Shown here piece by piece: positions 1 through 5,619 of a stretch of 6,062 nucleotides of DNA. The stretch covers positions 1 to 6,062 of the forward strand of contig CAZIMJ010000296.1 of assembly GCA_964540205.1 (NCBI GenBank), given 5' to 3'. This stretch comes from WTAW01 sp964540205. GTDB lineage: Bacteria > Acidobacteriota > Aminicenantia > Aminicenantales > Aminicenantaceae. The position numbers and the translations under genes are program-made. The notes beneath the pieces were generated by a model. It was not told the DNA's origin and ran no database searches. It saw only the letters and a list, made by a program, of their open reading frames with translations. Each line of letters opens with the position of its first letter. The stretch's first letter is position 1.

Positions 1-169
1 CCTGGATTTCCTCCTCTATCTTTTCTTTGATCTCATCAGAGGTCCTGCGGAATTCTCTCATGGCCTTTCCAATGGAACGACCGATCTCTGGGAGCTTCTT
101 CGGCCCAAAGACAAGGAGTGCTATCGTAAGGATGGCGAGTAGTTCAGGGAAACCTATGTTACCGAACAT
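1..169 (-). CDS. tatA: Twin-arginine translocase TatA/TatB-family subunit (partial, 3' end outside window)
   Basis: The first 56 residues are visible, reading leftward from ATG at 169. They begin MFGNIGFPELLAILTIALLV, a short N-terminal hydrophobic helix, followed by FGPKKLPEIGRSIGKAMREF. This is the FG hinge and the basic amphipathic helix typical of Tat pore-forming subunits. A charged, Glu/Lys-rich stretch follows and runs off the window. TatA-family proteins sit in the cytoplasmic membrane and export folded proteins that carry RR signal peptides. A Glu early in the helix (GFPEL) is more TatB-like, while FGPKKLPEIG with the amphipathic helix is shared by TatA, TatB and TatE, so the exact paralogue is uncertain. 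The start is supported by the good promoter at 198-226, which predicts a leader of roughly 20 nt. The ribosome site is weak (AGAGACAG-like). The gene is divergent from the ctp gene. Confidence 0.88.
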   Translation of the reverse strand, partial: MFGNIGFPELLAILTIALLVFGPKKLPEIGRSIGKAMREFRRTSDEIKEKIEEEIQ

Positions 170-197
170 TTTTTCTGTCTCTTTTGAGTGTTCTGAA

Positions 198-226
198 AAT
201 ATAGTCTTTATCCCAATTTAAGTCAA
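198..226 (-). promoter_or_regulatory. Predicted sigma-70-type promoter for the tat gene
   Basis: On the minus strand, TTGACT (221-226) and TATATT (198-203) each match the consensus at 5 of 6 positions and are separated by exactly 17 bp. Transcription would begin near 191, about 20 nt before the tat ATG at 169. This is a prediction from sequence only. Confidence 0.6.
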
Positions 227-277
227 CAATAAGTTCGTTTTCCATATCCGTGATAGGGAGATATGTGATGAATAAAT

Positions 278-373
278 GAGTCTCACAGGGAAGAGACCCT
301 TTCCGTCTGAGCCCATAGTGGTGGGTGGGGGGGTCTCCGGCGAGGACGGATTGGGCCTCGCCTAATTGGCCTC
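278..373. other. GC-rich structured patch between the divergent promoters; possible small RNA or regulatory element
   Basis: This patch stands out from the AT-rich flanks of the tat-ctp spacer. It holds several exact inverted repeats. GGCGAGG (339-345) pairs with CCTCGCC (356-362), giving a 7-bp hairpin with a 10-nt loop. GAGACCC (293-299) pairs with GGGTCTC (331-337). TCCGTC (302-307) pairs with GACGGA (345-350). GCCCA (311-315) pairs with TGGGC (352-356). GAGAC (293-297) can instead pair with GTCTC (280-284). Several of these exclude or cross one another, so the patch could switch between folds or form a pseudoknot. It also carries G runs at 323-325 and 327-333 and an imperfect direct repeat (ATTGGGCCTC at 350-359, ATTGGCCTC at 365-373). 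It lies upstream of both predicted promoters, so it is not an obvious leader of either gene. I recognise no known RNA family, and the strand is unresolved. Confidence 0.4.
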
Positions 374-421
374 ATGTTTAACATCCCGATCCAAACATTT
401 GGAGATGCGTCCCAAGATAAC

Positions 422-450
422 TTGAAATCAAGGACGAGCTCTGGTAAAAT
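422..450 (+). promoter_or_regulatory. Predicted sigma-70-type promoter for the ctp protease gene
   Basis: TTGAAA (422-427) and TAAAAT (445-450) each match the consensus at 5 of 6 positions and have a 17-bp spacer. The start of transcription would be near 457, only about 13 nt before ATG 470. If real, it rules out translation from the in-frame ATG at 374 in this transcript and gives an unusually short leader. Confidence 0.5.
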
Positions 451-469
451 TTGGGTGCCGAAGAGAGTC

Positions 470-2035
470 ATGAAAAAACGAATATTCCTGAGTATCATCC
501 TGTTTTTCTCTCTTGTGATCCCTCATGTATGGGAGAATGATGTCTGGACAGAATCTCTGCAGAAGATCAACTCCATCGTTTCGGTCATAGAGTCGAGCTA
601 TTTTCAGGAAGTCGATCGTGAAACGCTCGTGCATTCCTCGATCAACGGGATGCTTCAGACATTGGACCCGCATTCCTATTTTCTGAACCTCAAGAATCTG
701 CGGACGCTCCAAGAAGAGTACAAGGGAAAATATTATGGGCTGGGCATCATGATCCAGAAGTTGGGAGATAACTTAGTCGTCATCACCCCGATCGAGGGGA
801 CGCCTGCTTACAGGTTGGGAATTCTCGCAGGTGATGTCATCTCTCATATCGAAGGAGAAAGCACCAAAACTCTCTCGAGCTTCGAGGCCATGCAAAAGCT
901 GAGGGGGCCCAAGGGAACGAAGGTGAACATCTCGATCACTCGGGAGGGCCTGGATGAGCCCCTCCAGTTCACCATAAAGCGGGCTGAGATTCCTCTCTAC
1001 AGTGTCCCCTATGCGTTTATCCTCAGGGATAACATCGGCTACATCTATATCCGTAATTTTGCGACCACGACGGCCGACGAATTCCGAGAAAAAATGAAGC
1101 TTCTGAAGAAACTGGGAATGAAAAAGCTCATCCTCGATATGCGATGGAATGGCGGTGGGACTTTTCCAGGGTCCATCGAGGTCTCCGACGAACTCCTTCC
1201 TAAAGATTCCCTCATCGTGTCGATCCGGGGCAGGAAAGAGTACTACAACCGGGAATTTTCCGCTCTCCATGATAACCAATACGAAGACATCCCTCTAATC
1301 ATTTTGATAAACCAGGGAACCGCCAGTGCTCCAGAGATCGTCAGCGGCGCGGTCATGGATAACGACCGGGGACTGATCATCGGTGAGGATTCTTTCGGCA
1401 AGGGGCTTGTTCAGACACTCTTTCCGTTATCCAAGGATTCTGCCGTTGCCTTGACGACCGCTAAGTATTTTACTCCCAGTGGCCGTTCGATCCAGCGAGA
1501 TTATTCTCAGGTGGATGATTATCTCTTCAGCCGAGATGTGCCAGAGGAAGAGGAGAGGGAAGTCCGCTACACGGTCGGAGGAAGAAAGGTCCTGGGGCAG
1601 GGAGGCATAACGCCAGACTATAAGGTCGAGTTCTCATTTAAGAGGCTCACATACGAGGCGTTGAGAAAAGGGGAAGTTTTTGCCTATGCAAAAAAATTCA
1701 TAGAAAACAAGACGCCCATATCTGAACGATATGTCCTTCCGGACAAACAGCAAGGGGAGTTCGAAGAACCGACATACCACATGATCGGCAGAGATTTCTC
1801 CGTGAATTCCGAGATCTTGGAAGATTTTAAGACCGACCTCAAAGAGCATGACTTTCCGTTCACTGAAGAAGATTTTGCAGAGGCTAAAGACCAGCTGGCA
1901 AGGGAGATCGAAAAGGAGATCTTTTCGTTCCTTTGGGGCGTTGAGGGGGGATGGTGGGTGTATCGGAATAACGATCCTGTTGTTCAGAGGGCGATTGAAC
2001 TCATGCCCGAAGCCGAGTCCCTGCTTAAAAATTGA
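470..2035 (+). CDS. ctpA: S41-family C-terminal processing peptidase (CtpA/Prc type), exported
   Basis: This is a 521-residue serine protease of the tail-specific (C-terminal processing) family. It acts in the periplasm on C-termini of exported proteins or cell-wall enzymes. From ATG 470 the protein begins MKKRIFLSIILFFSLVIP, a basic n-region and hydrophobic core. No clear AxA cleavage site follows, so this may be either a signal peptide or an uncleaved anchor. A PDZ domain covers about residues 88-160 (YYGLGIMIQ ... RLGILAGDVI). The catalytic domain carries Ser286 in GTASAPEI, Lys311 in FGKG and Gln315. The Ser-to-Lys gap of 25 and Ser-to-Gln gap of 29 match E. coli Prc S430/K455/Q459, so the Ser/Lys dyad is intact. 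TPSGRSIQ and GGITPD are also typical. A C-terminal region of roughly 150 residues of unclear role follows. The frame stays open back to ATG 374, but those 32 extra residues are not signal-like, they precede the signal peptide, and they overlap the promoter. I therefore chose 470, despite a weak AAGAG ribosome site. The substrate is unknown. Confidence 0.93.
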   Translation: MKKRIFLSIILFFSLVIPHVWENDVWTESLQKINSIVSVIESSYFQEVDRETLVHSSINGMLQTLDPHSYFLNLKNLRTLQEEYKGKYYGLGIMIQKLGDNLVVITPIEGTPAYRLGILAGDVISHIEGESTKTLSSFEAMQKLRGPKGTKVNISITREGLDEPLQFTIKRAEIPLYSVPYAFILRDNIGYIYIRNFATTTADEFREKMKLLKKLGMKKLILDMRWNGGGTFPGSIEVSDELLPKDSLIVSIRGRKEYYNREFSALHDNQYEDIPLIILINQGTASAPEIVSGAVMDNDRGLIIGEDSFGKGLVQTLFPLSKDSAVALTTAKYFTPSGRSIQRDYSQVDDYLFSRDVPEEEEREVRYTVGGRKVLGQGGITPDYKVEFSFKRLTYEALRKGEVFAYAKKFIENKTPISERYVLPDKQQGEFEEPTYHMIGRDFSVNSEILEDFKTDLKEHDFPFTEEDFAEAKDQLAREIEKEIFSFLWGVEGGWWVYRNNDPVVQRAIELMPEAESLLKN

Positions 2036-2129
2036 AAACCCGCTTTTTTTCTCATAAAATCGCTCTCTTAAGCTCTTTTAATTTATTTTTTCCTTTCTTT
2101 GTGTGATTCCATAGCTGAGAGTGAATTTC

Positions 2130-2256
2130 CATTTCCGTGATGTTATGAATACTCAATAGCGTTATTGAGTGATCAGGTTGTGTGATGGAAAAAACCGTGT
2201 TTTTGATATCATATAATCTGATCACTTGGAAAAATATCAACACGGATTCGGAAATG
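2130..2256. other. Nested inverted-repeat element; candidate structured RNA or cis-regulatory element
   Basis: Exact complementarities, read directly, nest as follows. The outer stem is CATTTCCG (2130-2137) with CGGAAATG (2249-2256). Inside it is a hairpin ACTCAATA/TATTGAGT (2151-2158/2163-2170) with a GCGT loop. A second inner stem is CCGTGTT (2195-2201) with AACACGG (2239-2245), continued after a three-base TTT bulge by GATAT/ATATC (2205-2209/2234-2238). Together these draw a three-way junction. In addition, AGTGATCAG (2168-2176) is complementary over 9 bp to CTGATCACT (2218-2226). Its GATCAG/CTGATC core would join the linker between the two inner stems to the loop of the second stem, as a pseudoknot. 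Either strand could be the transcribed one. No known family is recognised, and AT-richness raises the chance level, so this remains a candidate. Confidence 0.45.
2151..2170. repeat. Perfect 8-bp inverted repeat with 4-bp centre
   Basis: ACTCAATA (2151-2158) and TATTGAGT (2163-2170) flank GCGT. It could be the short hairpin of the larger structured element or, as DNA, a dimeric repressor site. It lies about 150 bp upstream of the rpiB -10 box, which is rather far for a simple operator. Confidence 0.55.
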
Positions 2257-2317
2257 ATAACGATTGTGACTTGTCTATCGACTAATATTGAGAGATGTTT
2301 TATACTCTGGTGTTTAT

Positions 2318-2326
2318 TGTTATAAT
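2318..2326 (+). promoter_or_regulatory. Extended -10 promoter for the rpiB-glyA-purD-purE cluster
   Basis: A consensus TATAAT (2321-2326) is preceded by TG one base upstream (TGtTATAAT), an extended -10 element. The -35 at 17-bp spacing (TTTTAT, 2298-2303) is poor, which fits an extended -10 promoter. Transcription would begin near 2333, leaving a leader of about 40 nt before ATG 2373. The structured element at 2130-2256 would then lie upstream of this start, not inside its leader. Confidence 0.55.
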
Positions 2327-2362
2327 AGCTCCGAACAGCGAGTGAGAATTTTGGCTTTTCCT

Positions 2363-2368
2363 AGGAGG
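2363..2368 (+). promoter_or_regulatory. Strong Shine-Dalgarno site for rpiB
   Basis: AGGAGG lies 4 bases before ATG 2373, inside a longer purine run. It fixes the start and suggests efficient translation of the first gene of the cluster. Confidence 0.8.
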
Positions 2369-2372
2369 AAGG

Positions 2373-2825
2373 ATGAAGGTCGCACTAGCTTCTGATCACG
2401 CTGGGTATGCGTTGAAAATGGGTATCAAGGACTACTTGGTCAAAAACGCGATCGCACATCAAGATTATGGCACTCATTCTGAGGAGAGAGTGGACTATGT
2501 GGATTTTGCAGAAAAGGCGATGGACGGCATGCTTTCTGGGAATTGTGACAGGGCGATCCTCGTGTGCGGAACAGGTCTTGGAATGGGCATAGTGGCGAAC
2601 AAGTACAGTGGAGTGAGAGCAGCTCCCTGCTGTGACGAATACATGGCTCAGATGAGCCGGAGCCACAACGATGCGAACTGTCTGACTCTGGGCGGCAGGA
2701 TCCTTCCCCTGGATGAGGCCCTTCTCATCGTAGAAACCTGGCTTAACACCCATTTTGAGGCGGGGAGGCATCAAATAAGGCTAGATAAGATCCATGCGAT
2801 CGAACAAAAGAATTTCAAATTATGA
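2373..2825 (+). CDS. rpiB: Ribose-5-phosphate isomerase B (RpiB/LacAB family)
   Basis: This 150-residue protein has the usual length and motifs of RpiB, which interconverts ribulose 5-phosphate and ribose 5-phosphate in the cytoplasm (pentose phosphate pathway). Ribose 5-phosphate feeds PRPP and so purine synthesis. Visible motifs are the N-terminal ASDHAG with Asp8-His9, the CGTGLGM loop with the catalytic-base Cys65, and SHNDAN with His98, followed by LGGRIL. These match the RpiB active-site pattern, including the Cys used by bacterial RpiB. The LacA/LacB galactose-6-phosphate isomerases share the fold, but a lone subunit beside glyA and purine genes argues for RpiB. It has a strong ribosome site and its own extended -10 promoter. 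Its stop is 16 bp before the next gene, so the two are probably co-transcribed. Confidence 0.94.
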   Translation: MKVALASDHAGYALKMGIKDYLVKNAIAHQDYGTHSEERVDYVDFAEKAMDGMLSGNCDRAILVCGTGLGMGIVANKYSGVRAAPCCDEYMAQMSRSHNDANCLTLGGRILPLDEALLIVETWLNTHFEAGRHQIRLDKIHAIEQKNFKL

Positions 2826-2827
2826 TT

Positions 2828-2833
2828 GAGGAG
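2828..2833 (+). promoter_or_regulatory. Shine-Dalgarno site for the SHMT-family gene
   Basis: GAGGAG lies 8 bases before ATG 2842, in the 16-bp gap after rpiB. It supports this start and tight coupling to rpiB. Confidence 0.75.
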
Positions 2834-2841
2834 TAAAAGGA

Positions 2842-4278
2842 ATGGCTTCATTCTCTGAAAAAGTGCAGTTATTGGCACAAAAGGTTGAACGGAACAATAT
2901 TTGGAGGCAAAAGGAGTCGTTTAACCTCATCCCTTCGGAATCTACGCCGTCATTACTGGTGAAGATGTGTGAGATTTCGGACCCATCCGGGCGATATGCA
3001 GAGCACAGGACAATGAAAGGCAAAGAGATCTATTTTTATCAAGGGATCGATTTCATCAAAGAGGTCGAAGAGGATGCCCGCGCCGAGCTTTCCCGCTTTT
3101 TTGGTTGCAGTGAAGTCGAGCTGCGGACGATCAGCGGACAGATGGCCAACGAGGTTGTTTTCAAAGGAATGGTTCGATTCCTCAACAGAGACCGCCCCGA
3201 TGGGCAACCCATGAGGAAGATGCGCCTGGTCATGAATAATGATCTGACCAAAGGTGGCCATCTCAGCTCTCAACCGATGGGTGCTCTCTTCAATTTTGTC
3301 GCTGAGGATCCCTCCACGGGCAAGGAAAACGTGGTGAATTTTCCTGTTATGAAGGACAATCCTTACAGGCTGGACCTGGAAAAGCTGGCCGAACTCACGG
3401 AGACACACAAACCGGATCTCATGGTGTTCGGCAAAAGCATGTTTATCTACCAGGAACCCATTCGGTTTATATCCGATCTGGTTAAGGACTGGGAAACCCG
3501 ACCGGTCATTATGTACGACATGGCGCATGTGTTGGGATTGTATGGGGCCTTCCAGTCTCCTTTCGATGAGGGAGCAGACCTAGTGACAGGGAGCACTCAT
3601 AAGACATTTTTTGGGCCGCAGAGGGGTTTGATCGCCGGGAATTTCCCCAAAGGCAGTCATCTGAGAAAGCTGTGGCTGGACATCAAAAGCCGTGCTTTTC
3701 CCGGATCGACCAGCAACCATCACCTCGGCACTCTCCTCGCCCTTCTGATGGCAGCCTACGAGATGAATGAATTCAAGGACGATTATCAGAATCAGGTGCG
3801 TGCCAATGCCAAGGCTTTTGCTCGAGCGCTTAAGAGCAGAGGCGTGCTCGTAGAGGGCGATGAGGCGGATGGTTTTACTGAGACCCATCAAGTTCTCATC
3901 CGGGTGAGTGGCGATGGGGATGGGATGGACATCGCCCGTAGGCTCGAGAACAACAATCTGGTCACGAATTACCAAGCACTTCCTGACGATGAGACCTTCC
4001 TAGAGCCGAGCGGGATCCGAATGGGCGTTCAGGAAATGACGCGGTTCGGGATGAAAGAGGAAGATTTTGGCGGGCTCGCAGAATTCATCACAGATGTAGT
4101 TGTGAAGGATCAGAATGTTAAAGAAGAAGTGAAAGCCTATCGCCAACAATTCCTTGAGATGAAATACTGTCTTTCCTCTGGTCAGGCGATTCCCGTAGCC
4201 GCAAAAATATTGGCGAGCATCTCCCCGAATCCGAATTTTGTGGATATGATCTTGAAAAGCCTGGAACAGAACCTTTAG
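2842..4278 (+). CDS. Divergent serine hydroxymethyltransferase-family PLP enzyme (GlyA-like)
   Basis: This 478-residue fold-type I PLP enzyme is clearly of the SHMT family. It has NLIPSES near the N-terminus, RYAE (Tyr52, Glu54; E. coli Y55/E57), YFYQG (Tyr66; Y65), SGQMAN, DMAHVLGL (Asp226, His229; D200/H203), STHK with the Schiff-base Lys254 (K229), and SGIRMG with Arg393 (R363, which binds the substrate carboxylate). SHMT converts serine and tetrahydrofolate to glycine and methylene-tetrahydrofolate. Departures from canonical GlyA are visible: TKGGHL, where Lys137 replaces the cofactor-stacking His of AHGGHL; SGQMAN for SGSQAN; GPQRG for GPRGG; GSTHK for TTTHK; and about 60 extra residues, including a longer C-terminal tail. 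The gene sits directly after rpiB, where glyA is often found, and before purD, which uses glycine. I therefore infer an SHMT or a close relative acting on serine or glycine. Other aldol-type activity or another one-carbon carrier is possible, so I assign no symbol. Confidence 0.85.
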   Translation: MASFSEKVQLLAQKVERNNIWRQKESFNLIPSESTPSLLVKMCEISDPSGRYAEHRTMKGKEIYFYQGIDFIKEVEEDARAELSRFFGCSEVELRTISGQMANEVVFKGMVRFLNRDRPDGQPMRKMRLVMNNDLTKGGHLSSQPMGALFNFVAEDPSTGKENVVNFPVMKDNPYRLDLEKLAELTETHKPDLMVFGKSMFIYQEPIRFISDLVKDWETRPVIMYDMAHVLGLYGAFQSPFDEGADLVTGSTHKTFFGPQRGLIAGNFPKGSHLRKLWLDIKSRAFPGSTSNHHLGTLLALLMAAYEMNEFKDDYQNQVRANAKAFARALKSRGVLVEGDEADGFTETHQVLIRVSGDGDGMDIARRLENNNLVTNYQALPDDETFLEPSGIRMGVQEMTRFGMKEEDFGGLAEFITDVVVKDQNVKEEVKAYRQQFLEMKYCLSSGQAIPVAAKILASISPNPNFVDMILKSLEQNL

Positions 4279-4324
4279 AGGTTGCTCTGGGCCTTTGATC
4301 GTTATAGATCTAAGAATCGAAAAA

Positions 4325-4330
4325 AAGAGG
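4325..4330 (+). promoter_or_regulatory. Shine-Dalgarno site that sets the purD start
   Basis: AAGAGG lies 8 bases before ATG 4339, the codon that begins the canonical MKILVVGSGG of PurD. It favours this start over the in-frame TTG at 4282, which has no ribosome site and would add 19 residues not typical of the family. Confidence 0.7.
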
Positions 4331-4338
4331 TCATCACT

Positions 4339-5619
4339 ATGAAAATTTTAGTCGTAGGATCCGGAGGGAGGGAACATGCCCTTGCTTGGAAGATAGCACA
4401 GAGTCCGATAGTCAAAAAAGTGTATTGTGCCCCAGGGAACGCAGGGACTCTGAGTTTGGGAGATAACGTACCCATAGACCCGACCGATATCAAGGGGCTA
4501 GCAGAGTTTGCGAACAAAGAAATAGTTGACCTGACCGTTGTGGGACCTGAAATTCCCCTGGCAAAGGGCATAGTGGATGAGTTTGAAGGAACTGGCTTGA
4601 AAATATTCGGGCCCACAATGAGTGCTACCGTGCTCGAGGGGAGCAAAGTGTTCGCCAAACAGTTTATGGACCGGCACAAGATCCCCACAGCACGATTCAA
4701 GATCGCTGAGAATCCTGACCAAGCTAAAAAATTTCTTCAATCGGAAGATATCCCTTTCCCTCTGGTGGTCAAAGCGGATGGTCTGGCCGCCGGAAAGGGG
4801 GCCATTATCTGTAACAGCCTGAAAAAGGCCGAATTGGCTGTCAATACGATCATGGTTGAAAAGAAGTTTGGGGAGAGCGGGAATAAAATCGTTATCGAGG
4901 AATTTTTACGGGGGAAAGAAGTTACTTTTATCGTCATCTCCGATGGGGTCAAGGTCCTGCCTTTTGTGACCACGATGGACCATAAGGCTGTGTATGATGG
5001 AGACAAAGGCCCCAACACAGGGGGAATGGGTGCCATATCCCCCTCTCCTTTTGTGGATCAAGATCTCTTCAATGAAACGGTGGAGACTATAGTCTTTCCA
5101 ACTGTTACACGTATGCTCGAGGAGGGAAGGAAATACAAAGGCGTTCTCTATGTGGGCTTGATACTGACTGAAGAGGGGCCCAAAGTGCTCGAGTATAACT
5201 GCCGGTTTGGAGACCCAGAGACTCAGCCCCAAATGCTGAGGTTGGAGAGTGATCTTGTGGAGATCCTTATAGCGACAGTGGAAGGAAATATTCTGGGAAA
5301 AGAAGTGATGTGGACGAATAAGCCGTCAGGATGTGTGGTTGTGACTTCCGGAGGATATCCTACAAAATACGAAAAGGGAAAGTTGATCGAAGGCCTGAAA
5401 GAGGTCACAGACATGCCGGGCGTCACGGTCTTTCATGCAGGAACGGAGTTTAAGGAAAATAAATACTATACGTCTGGTGGAAGAGTCTTGGGTGTTTGCA
5501 CCTCCGAAGAGACTCTTGCCTCCACGATGAATAAGATCTATGAAGCGGTAGGGAAGATAAGCTTCGATGCCATGCATTACCGCCGTGATATCGGTGCCGA
5601 ACGGGAGGAGGAAGCATGA
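4339..5619 (+). CDS. purD: Phosphoribosylamine-glycine ligase (GAR synthetase)
   Basis: This 426-residue ATP-grasp enzyme has normal PurD length. It catalyses the second step of de novo purine synthesis: phosphoribosylamine plus glycine plus ATP gives glycinamide ribonucleotide, in the cytoplasm. The N-terminal domain has GSGGREHA (7-14) and GPEIPL (69-74). The ATP-grasp core has VVKADGLAAGKG (Lys145, Lys153), EEFLRGKEV, DHK (214-216) and GPNTGGMG (224-231). The metal-binding segment is EYNCRFGDPE (285-294; Asn287, Glu294). The C-terminal domain runs to the end. All key motifs are intact. A 60-bp gap separates it from the SHMT-family gene, with no clear terminator or purine riboswitch. Its stop overlaps the purE start (ATGA), indicating translational coupling. 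The upstream genes supply its two precursors, glycine and the ribose phosphate skeleton. Confidence 0.96.
   Translation: MKILVVGSGGREHALAWKIAQSPIVKKVYCAPGNAGTLSLGDNVPIDPTDIKGLAEFANKEIVDLTVVGPEIPLAKGIVDEFEGTGLKIFGPTMSATVLEGSKVFAKQFMDRHKIPTARFKIAENPDQAKKFLQSEDIPFPLVVKADGLAAGKGAIICNSLKKAELAVNTIMVEKKFGESGNKIVIEEFLRGKEVTFIVISDGVKVLPFVTTMDHKAVYDGDKGPNTGGMGAISPSPFVDQDLFNETVETIVFPTVTRMLEEGRKYKGVLYVGLILTEEGPKVLEYNCRFGDPETQPQMLRLESDLVEILIATVEGNILGKEVMWTNKPSGCVVVTSGGYPTKYEKGKLIEGLKEVTDMPGVTVFHAGTEFKENKYYTSGGRVLGVCTSEETLASTMNKIYEAVGKISFDAMHYRRDIGAEREEEA
5603..5610 (+). promoter_or_regulatory. Shine-Dalgarno site for purE inside the end of purD
   Basis: GGGAGGAG lies 5 bases before ATG 5616 and overlaps the last codons of purD. 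With the ATGA stop-start overlap it indicates coupled translation. Confidence 0.7.

Larger units (their letters stand above)
2036..2372. other. AT-rich 337-bp intergenic region between ctp and rpiB
   Basis: No convincing protein-coding gene is present. After the ctp stop comes a run of seven T (2044-2050) and further T-rich sequence (to about 2100), but I find no strong GC-rich stem before it, so no terminator is called. The middle (2130-2256) is packed with inverted repeats and is described separately. The last 60 bases hold the rpiB promoter and ribosome site. The base composition is clearly more AT-rich than the flanking genes. Confidence 0.7.

Noticed and set aside
374..469. Upstream in-frame ATG that would extend the ctp protein by 32 residues
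   Set aside because: The extra residues precede a well-formed signal peptide starting at 470, have no ribosome site, and overlap the predicted ctp promoter.
1909..1927. Perfect 7-bp inverted repeat CGAAAAG/CTTTTCG
   Set aside because: It lies inside the ctp coding sequence, the stem is AT-rich and no T run follows, so it is most likely incidental.
2016..2060. T run after the ctp stop as a rho-independent terminator
   Set aside because: The seven T at 2044-2050 are not preceded by a stable GC-rich stem. Only weak A/T pairing is possible.
2212..2217. A second consensus TATAAT in the ctp-rpiB spacer
   Set aside because: No acceptable -35 lies at 15-19 bp and there is no extended -10 TG. It falls in the loop of a predicted stem, so I do not call it a promoter.
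2052..2243. A 63-codon minus-strand open frame in the same spacer
   Set aside because: Composition follows the AT-rich DNA, no recognisable domain is present, and it overlaps the structured element. It is probably spurious.
2185..2325. A 46-codon plus-strand open frame in the ctp-rpiB spacer, beginning MEKTVFLIS
   Set aside because: It has no convincing ribosome site, lies across the inverted-repeat element and ends inside the rpiB -10 box. Such a length is expected by chance.
4282..4338. In-frame TTG start that would add 19 residues to PurD
   Set aside because: There is no ribosome site before it. ATG 4339 has AAGAGG at good spacing and begins the canonical PurD N-terminus.
4279..4338. Possible purine riboswitch or PurR-type control before purD
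   Set aside because: The gap is only 60 bp and shows no riboswitch core or strong hairpin.
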